A program made the translations under genes and the position numbers. From Thermoplasmatota archaeon (GTDB lineage: Archaea > Thermoplasmatota > Thermoplasmata > Methanomassiliicoccales > Methanomassiliicoccaceae), in contig JAKIXL010000031.1 in the NCBI GenBank assembly GCA_022709105.1, positions 2,557 to 12,311 of the forward strand: 9,755 nucleotides of DNA. Direction: 5' to 3'. Numbering within the stretch: position 1 is the first letter of the stretch; each line of letters begins with the position of its first letter. Positions 6,095 to 9,755 of this stretch are shown here, one piece after another. A model generated the notes under the pieces. That model saw only the letters and a list, made by a program, of their open reading frames with translations. It had not been told where the DNA came from and searched no databases.

Positions 6095-8001
6095 TTCATC
6101 CTTATGGTCTCAAGGTTCATCGGCGCCCTGGTCTCGATGTTGAACTTCTTGTATATCGACGAGGCTAGATCGGCGCACTTGTGCTCGTCCCCGTGGCCGA
6201 TGATGATCCTTTCAGGCTTGGGGTCCAGGGAGGCGATGTAGGCCATAAGCTGCCTGCGGTCGCTATGTCCCGAGAAGCCCTCCGCGTTCTCCACGTTGAG
6301 CTTGATCTTGACGTTGATGGGCTTCCCCCGCTCACTGAGCTGCAGCTCGTTCCATCCTTTCTGGATCCTGTTCCCCATGGTCCCCTCGGCCTGATAGCCG
6401 ACGAACACCAGCGAGTTCTTAGGATCGTCCGCCCAGGCCTTGAAGTACTCGAGGACCGGACCGCCGTTCATCATGCCGCTCGTCGCGAGCACGATGCAAG
6501 GTTCGATATCATGGCAGATGCGCTCCCTCATCTCCGAGGTCTCCACCCGCTTGAATATCTGCGACAGGAAGGGGTTCTGCCCCATCTGGAAGATCTGAGT
6601 TCGCAGCTGCGAATTAAGGTACTCAGGGTAAGCCGTATGGATAGCTGTCGCTTCCCATATCATCCCATCAAGGTACACCGGCACGTTCGGCAGCTTTCCT
6701 GTCCGCATAAGTTCTTCGAGAACGAGCATGACCTCCTGCGAACGGCCGACCGCGAAGACGGGTATGAGCACCTTTCCGTTCTTGGCCAATGTCCTTTCCA
6801 CCACTGCTTTCAGCGTGTTGCCGGCCTCAGCCCTGGACGGCTGCATGTCCCGATATCCGCCGTAGGTGGCCTCGATGACCAGGGTCTCCAGCCTGGGGAA
6901 CTTGTTGGCCGTCGGGTTGAACAGCCAGGTCCTTTCGAACTTCATGTCCCCAGTGAACGCGACGTTGTACAGGCCGTCGCCAACATGGAAGTGGCACACC
7001 GCAGAGCCGAGGATATGGCCGGCGTTCTGGAATGTGAGCCGGATGTCGGGAGCGATGTCCGTGGTCTCCCCGTACTTAAGGGGAATGCAGTGGGCGACCA
7101 TCTCCCTCACATGGGATGATTCATAAGGTGCCCGCCTTGCCTCGCCGAAGGACACCTTGATGTAGTCCAGCTGCATGAGGGACATGAGGTCCCTGGTCGG
7201 CGGAGTGCAATAGACAGGCCCATCGTAACCGTACTTGTATAGGGCGGGAAGCAGGGCGCAATGGTCCAGGTGAGCGTGGGTGATCACAACCGCGTCGAGG
7301 TTCTCCAGGGGCTGTATCTCCGGAGCGTTGAAGTAGGGAGTGGCGCCCTCCTTGTCCGAAGGGTCCACGCCGCAATCGATCAGCACCTTGCTCTCCCTTG
7401 TGCTCAATAGAGTGGCGCTCCTTCCCACCTCTCGATATCCCCCCAAGGCGGTCATCCGAACCCAGGACTCGCCGTCGATCCTCGGTCTGGCGAGCTTACG
7501 GCCGACCTTCTTCAAAAAGATCTTTCTCTCATCGGAGATCTGCCGGAGGTAGTTGCGGATATCTGAAACGGTCTTGGAAGAGAGGGGAGGCGCTCGCACA
7601 ACCTTGGGTGCCCAGCCTACCTCTTTCTTGATCTCGTTGAGGATGCTTCCATGCTTTCCGATGACCAGTCCGGGCGCCAGAGCCTCGATCGTTACCTCCC
7701 CGGTGTCGTCCTCGAAATAGATGTCAGTGATCTGGGCCTCCGGCGGGATGATCTCCCTTATCCTCTTTTCAACTACGGCGGGGTCCGCGAGAGTGGACGG
7801 GTCGGGCCTGATGGCAACCCTCCGCCGCAGCCCCTGGGCCAACTGCCTCACGATGTCGTTGTTGGAGGCGAACTTCTCCATGTCCTTTGTATAGATCACG
7901 ACGACCGGCCCCTCGAACTCGATGGCCGTAATATTAACGTCGGAAGGAGCGATCTTCCTAATCTGTTCCCTCGCATCCTCTAGAACTCTCTCTGCGCTCA
8001 T
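6091..8001 (-). CDS. fttA: Archaeal CPSF1-type KH/MBL/beta-CASP nuclease, transcription termination factor
   Basis: The protein is 636 residues, the usual length for aCPSF1 (FttA). This factor cleaves nascent RNA after U-rich sites and ends transcription in archaea; it acts as a dimer with the elongation complex and Spt4/5. Residues 1-140 hold two KH-like domains; the second has the RNA-binding GxxG loop GLVIGKHG (111-118). The metallo-beta-lactamase part shows motif 2 THAHLDH (H242, H244, D246, H247), motif 3 H329 (NAGHILGS) and motif 4 D352 (FTGD). The beta-CASP part shows E377 (VIEATYGG), GRSQEVM (419-425), H579 (FSGHSD) and H603 (IIGHGDE). All metal ligands are present, so it should be active. 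It lies 54 bp after psmB on the same strand, an order shared with other archaea. GGAG sits 6 nt before the ATG, and an A/T-rich element upstream may give it its own promoter. The large opposite-strand ORF at 6181-7119 is its shadow. Confidence 0.96.
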   Translation of the reverse strand: MSAERVLEDAREQIRKIAPSDVNITAIEFEGPVVVIYTKDMEKFASNNDIVRQLAQGLRRRVAIRPDPSTLADPAVVEKRIREIIPPEAQITDIYFEDDTGEVTIEALAPGLVIGKHGSILNEIKKEVGWAPKVVRAPPLSSKTVSDIRNYLRQISDERKIFLKKVGRKLARPRIDGESWVRMTALGGYREVGRSATLLSTRESKVLIDCGVDPSDKEGATPYFNAPEIQPLENLDAVVITHAHLDHCALLPALYKYGYDGPVYCTPPTRDLMSLMQLDYIKVSFGEARRAPYESSHVREMVAHCIPLKYGETTDIAPDIRLTFQNAGHILGSAVCHFHVGDGLYNVAFTGDMKFERTWLFNPTANKFPRLETLVIEATYGGYRDMQPSRAEAGNTLKAVVERTLAKNGKVLIPVFAVGRSQEVMLVLEELMRTGKLPNVPVYLDGMIWEATAIHTAYPEYLNSQLRTQIFQMGQNPFLSQIFKRVETSEMRERICHDIEPCIVLATSGMMNGGPVLEYFKAWADDPKNSLVFVGYQAEGTMGNRIQKGWNELQLSERGKPINVKIKLNVENAEGFSGHSDRRQLMAYIASLDPKPERIIIGHGDEHKCADLASSIYKKFNIETRAPMNLETIRMK

Positions 8002-8007
8002 ACAATG

Positions 8008-8039
8008 CTCCAGCTTTACGTTTCAATACAATATAATAG
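8008..8039 (-). promoter_or_regulatory. TATA-like element and ribosome binding site of fttA
   Basis: Read on the minus strand, CTATTATATTG (8039 to 8029) is a good archaeal TATA candidate in the 54-bp psmB-fttA gap. It would place a transcript start at about 8005-8010. GGAG (8011 to 8008) lies 6 nt before the ATG. A message starting that close would barely include the GGAG, so the ribosome site may serve a longer transcript from psmB while the TATA box adds a second, nearly leaderless one. Confidence 0.45.
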
Positions 8040-8055
8040 GAAATTTGGAAGTGGT

Positions 8056-8718
8056 TTAAACGTGTTTGGCGTAGCCGACCATGAGCTTCATGGCCTTGGC
8101 ACGCTCCAAGGCTTCCTCGGCGCTAAGCTCCCTGAAGCCTTCCTTATTGATGACCGCGACAGCGTAGCCGTCTCCGCTAGCGGAGTCCCGCCTCATGGCC
8201 GCGTTAAGTGCACGGATGGCCAGGTCGATGGCCTCGTCCTCGGTCATGTTAAGCTCATAATGGTCCTCCAATACGCCATAGGCGAAGGTGGAGCCGGAGC
8301 CGACGGAAACATATTCGTCCCTTATTGAGCCGCCTGCCGCATCCAATGAATAGACATGCCCGCCGGTGGAATCGAGTCCGCCCATTATCAGACCGACATA
8401 GTAATAGCCATAGGCGCCCCCGCCCCCCCTCATGATGTTGGAGAGCAACGTGGACGCCGCCTTTACCGACATCGGGGTGCCCTTCTTGAGCTTGTACAGC
8501 TCCACCTCCGCCTTGATGTACCTGGCGAGGATCTGGGCGTCTCCGACCAATCCCGCAACGGTTAGCCCTAGGTTGTCATCGACCTTGAAGAGCTTGCGGA
8601 CGTCCTTGTGGGCGATAATATTGCCCATGGTGGCCCGGTGTTCGGTTGCTATTATAACGCCATCCTTGAATACGATGCCGATGGTGGTAGTTCCCGTCTT
8701 CAATTGATTATCAGTCAT
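8056..8718 (-). CDS. psmB: 20S proteasome beta subunit (threonine protease)
   Basis: The precursor is 220 residues and should self-cleave after G9 (MTDNQLKTG) to expose T10 as the catalytic N-terminal threonine of the mature subunit (TTTIGIVFKDGVI). In mature numbering E17 (ATEHR), K33 (HKDVRKLFK) and G47 (VAGLVGD) are in place, as in the Thermoplasma enzyme. The conserved GSGS and RDSASGDGY segments are also present. Fourteen copies form the two inner rings of the archaeal 20S core, between alpha rings and fed by PAN or other ATPases. The stretch NIMRGGGGAYGYYYVGLIMGG (about residues 94-114) has a four-glycine run coded by a C-rich tract on the plus strand; I would expect a less glycine-rich segment here. 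psmA and the ATPase are not in the window. fttA follows 54 bp downstream. Confidence 0.97.
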   Translation of the reverse strand: MTDNQLKTGTTTIGIVFKDGVIIATEHRATMGNIIAHKDVRKLFKVDDNLGLTVAGLVGDAQILARYIKAEVELYKLKKGTPMSVKAASTLLSNIMRGGGGAYGYYYVGLIMGGLDSTGGHVYSLDAAGGSIRDEYVSVGSGSTFAYGVLEDHYELNMTEDEAIDLAIRALNAAMRRDSASGDGYAVAVINKEGFRELSAEEALERAKAMKLMVGYAKHV

Positions 8719-8765
8719 TGACCATCAACCCATAAAATCGGTTAAAAGATGGATTTTAATGTTTC

Positions 8766-8804
8766 TGAACTCTCCAATGAAGACTGGGATATATAAAACT
8801 TATC
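8766..8804 (-). promoter_or_regulatory. Strong TATA box upstream of psmB, possibly bidirectional
   Basis: On the minus strand TTTTATATA (8798 to 8790) is a near-perfect archaeal TATA box. It is preceded by GATAAG, which resembles a TFB recognition element. A start site about 26 bp on, near 8768, would give psmB a leader of roughly 50 nt. Because the box is nearly symmetric, it could also fire to the right, starting near 8820. Weaker A/T-rich spots nearer psmB (8731-8750) are alternatives. Confidence 0.6.
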
Positions 8805-8831
8805 CAAATCAGCAATCTGGACGGTCAAAAT

Positions 8832-9011
8832 ATGGTCCGGTTCAAACGCCATAATGGGCTGGCTTCCGATGCTTCTCGCATCTCGGGAAGGACCGCGTTG
8901 CAGGCCTTGATCGGCACAGATAGATGGCAGGGAAGAAAGGGATCTGCGGTGAAGGGACAGAGGCGCCCCGACCGTCCCCAACGCAGGACCCGCTCCCCTG
9001 GATTCCGATGA
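8832..9011 (+). CDS. Possible small basic protein of 59 residues
   Basis: An ATG at 8832 opens 59 codons to a TGA at 9009-9011. The product is very basic: it begins MVRFKRHNGLASDASRISG and its C-terminal half is rich in Arg, Lys, Gln and Pro (GQRRPDRPQRRTRSPGFR). It would be soluble and might bind nucleic acid, but such a composition also arises by chance in GC-rich sequence. In favour is the strong TATA element at 8790-8798, about 38 bp upstream, which would give a short leader if read to the right. Against it are the lack of a ribosome binding site and domain pattern, and the good fit of that TATA box to psmB on the other strand. I consider it more likely spurious than real. Confidence 0.2.
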   Translation: MVRFKRHNGLASDASRISGRTALQALIGTDRWQGRKGSAVKGQRRPDRPQRRTRSPGFR

Positions 9012-9027
9012 TGCTCTGACGGGGGAT

Positions 9028-9048
9028 GTTCGAAGAGGTCGTTCGAAC
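9028..9048. repeat. Perfect 7-bp dyad with a 7-bp spacer (operator-like)
   Basis: GTTCGAA (9028-9034), a 7-bp spacer and TTCGAAC (9042-9048) form a perfect inverted repeat. Because TTCGAA is itself a palindrome, GTTCGAA also occurs as a direct repeat at 9028-9034 and 9041-9047, 13 bp apart. This looks like a site for a dimeric DNA-binding protein; as RNA it would be a 7-bp stem with a 7-nt loop. It lies 230 bp upstream of the psmB TATA box and 65 bp before the TATA box at 9113. Confidence 0.45.
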
Positions 9049-9112
9049 TTCGCAATTCCCTCTTAACACCCCTAGGCCAGTCAATCGCAATAGTGAAATT
9101 CTAATCCATATG

Positions 9113-9120
9113 TTTATATC
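9113..9120 (+). promoter_or_regulatory. TATA box reading right, with no gene downstream on that strand
   Basis: TTTATATC lies in a 35-bp A/T-rich island (9086-9122) and is a good archaeal TATA box on the plus strand. The predicted start is near 9142. No plus-strand gene follows: the ORF at 9238-9477 is the shadow of the DUF2085 gene. It may drive a small RNA. Confidence 0.4.
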
Positions 9121-9141
9121 GTGTTAGATTGGTTCAATAAA

Positions 9142-9262
9142 CGGGACAGGTAGCGTGTAAGACCACTCCTGTACACGCACTACATGACACGTGTGCTCCA
9201 AACCGGAAATTAGGATGGCTTCGCGTCAGGACTTCCCGTGCCTGCCTGTCTCACTCATTTTT
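9142..9262 (+). ncRNA. Candidate small RNA, partly antisense to the DUF2085 3' end
   Basis: Between the predicted start near 9142 and a T5 run at 9258-9262 the sequence can fold. GCGTGTA (9153-9159) pairs perfectly with TACACGC (9172-9178) around a 12-nt loop. ACACGTGT (9187-9194) is a palindrome that repeats the ACACG of the first stem, so alternative pairings are possible. About 35 nt of the end would be antisense to the last codons of the DUF2085 gene. It is not a tRNA and matches no RNA family I recognise. Confidence 0.2.
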
Positions 9263-9755
9263 CTCCCGAGCAGAAATGGAGCAGATCCACCGCTGCGTAC
9301 CCAATCCGCAAAGTGTCCGAGGAAGTAAGAGGCCCCGGCACCTCCCAGGACCCCGGTGATTACCCTAAGGGCGTTGTTCGATTCATACCATCCTGTCAAT
9401 TGTACGGTCCCGTCGATCATTATAGGCAGCACCATGACCAAGAGGGCGGTAAGGGCGAACCTTGGGGTAAGCGCTAGGACAGCGAGCATCCCGGCGGCAA
9501 GGCCTATGAAGATGCCCACATCACGGGCGCAGAAAGGCATCTGGTTGCCGTTGAGGTAGAGAGATCTCTCTGCCATCTGGTGGCAGTTCAGGTCCCCCAG
9601 AAGATATATGGCTCGAGGCATAGGGGCCATTCGGTCGGTGGTGGCCGAGTTATCGATCACGCTCGCCCGCCCGCTGAGATCGCTCACGCTTCCCGGCGGT
9701 AGGGACAGTGGAGCGGCGACGACCAGGGCAAGCCAAGCCGTGAAGGTCACAAGCA
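9226..9755 (-). CDS. DUF2085 integral membrane protein (5' end probably outside the window)
   Basis: The visible part is 174 residues from a GTG at 9750, but the frame stays open to the window edge and the first visible residues already begin a hydrophobic segment. The true start is therefore probably beyond 9755. The DUF2085 signature is clear: LNCHQMAERSLYLNGNQMPFCARDVGIFIG (about 54-83), with C56-H57-Q58 and C74-A75-R76, then IDGTVQLTGWYESNNALRVITG (about 112-133). About four membrane segments are seen, near residues 4-20, 77-95, 97-115 and 131-147. The C-terminal tail is basic and lies probably in the cytoplasm. The family's function is not established. The paired Cys/His motifs at membrane edges suggest metal or redox chemistry, but that is inference. 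It is read towards psmB, with about 500 bp between the coding regions. Confidence 0.85.
   Translation of the reverse strand, partial: LVTFTAWLALVVAAPLSLPPGSVSDLSGRASVIDNSATTDRMAPMPRAIYLLGDLNCHQMAERSLYLNGNQMPFCARDVGIFIGLAAGMLAVLALTPRFALTALLVMVLPIMIDGTVQLTGWYESNNALRVITGVLGGAGASYFLGHFADWVRSGGSAPFLLGRKMSETGRHGKS

Larger units (their letters stand above)
8799..9225. other. Gap between psmB and the DUF2085 gene: promoters, dyad, possible small RNA or small ORF
   Basis: Three long minus-strand ORFs (8742-8981, 8825-9055, 8842-9090) overlap each other, lack any domain pattern and cover the promoter region, so I treat them as non-genic. What can be seen is a 59-codon plus-strand ORF, a perfect 7-bp dyad, a second TATA box at 9113-9120 and downstream stem-loops, each listed separately. 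An imperfect hairpin pairs GATGC (8868-8872) with GCATC (8878-8882). TTCAAAC at 8840-8846 resembles a tRNA T-loop but its flanks do not pair. Confidence 0.45.

Noticed and set aside
6181..7119. 312-codon plus-strand ORF
   Set aside because: It lies wholly opposite fttA, whose catalytic motifs are complete. Long antisense ORFs are common in GC-rich genes.
8835..8850. GGTTCAAAC resembling a tRNA T-loop
   Set aside because: The flanking bases do not form a T-stem, and no acceptor, D or anticodon arm can be placed around it.
8742..9090. Three overlapping minus-strand ORFs upstream of psmB
   Set aside because: They are in competing frames, and 8742-8981 runs through the psmB promoter. Their composition looks random.
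1..9755. CRISPR arrays, transposases, integrases, phage or toxin-antitoxin genes
   Set aside because: No regularly spaced repeats, DDE or recombinase motifs, or attachment-site duplications were seen on either strand.

Overview
The window is archaeal. It holds a replication factor C large subunit, a Taw1-type tRNA wyosine enzyme, a proteasome beta subunit with a short propeptide, and an aCPSF1/FttA transcription-termination nuclease. TATA-like boxes sit about 25-30 bp before several starts, and some genes look leaderless. The overall protein style and high G+C suggest a euryarchaeon, perhaps near the Methanomassiliicoccales (Thermoplasmatota). That placement is an impression from protein character, not a computed result.

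Layout. 1-251: C-terminal end of an FtsX/MacB-type ABC permease (+), followed by a nested GC-rich hairpin. 428-898: a protein of about 156 aa that I do not recognise (+). 953-2167: a DUF438-hemerythrin-PAS protein (+), a likely di-iron/PAS cytoplasmic sensor. 2168-2749: about 580 bp with no convincing gene and several small inverted repeats. 2750-3103: an acidic protein of 117 aa that I do not recognise (+). 3201-5573: a two-gene unit rfcL-taw1 (+), with 6 bp between the genes. 5609-8718: a leftward cluster psmB, aCPSF1/fttA and a GNAT acetyltransferase, the last coupled by a 4-bp ATGA overlap and convergent with taw1. 8719-9225: a promoter-rich gap with a strong TATA element, a perfect 7-7-7 dyad, one 59-codon ORF of doubtful reality and a possible small RNA. 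9226-9755: DUF2085 membrane protein (-), probably cut off at its 5' end.

How the genes fit together. The centre is core information processing: clamp loading (RfcL), tRNA-Phe position-37 modification (Taw1), 3'-end formation and transcription termination (FttA), and protein turnover (PsmB). psmB beside aCPSF1 is an arrangement known from other archaea (for example MJ1237/MJ1236). The left part is more accessory: transport, a redox or oxygen-type sensor and two orphan proteins. I see no CRISPR array, transposase, integrase, rRNA or convincing tRNA, and no clear novel multi-gene system. The best leads are the two orphan proteins, the acetyltransferase coupled to fttA, and the non-coding gaps at 2168-2749 and 8800-9225.
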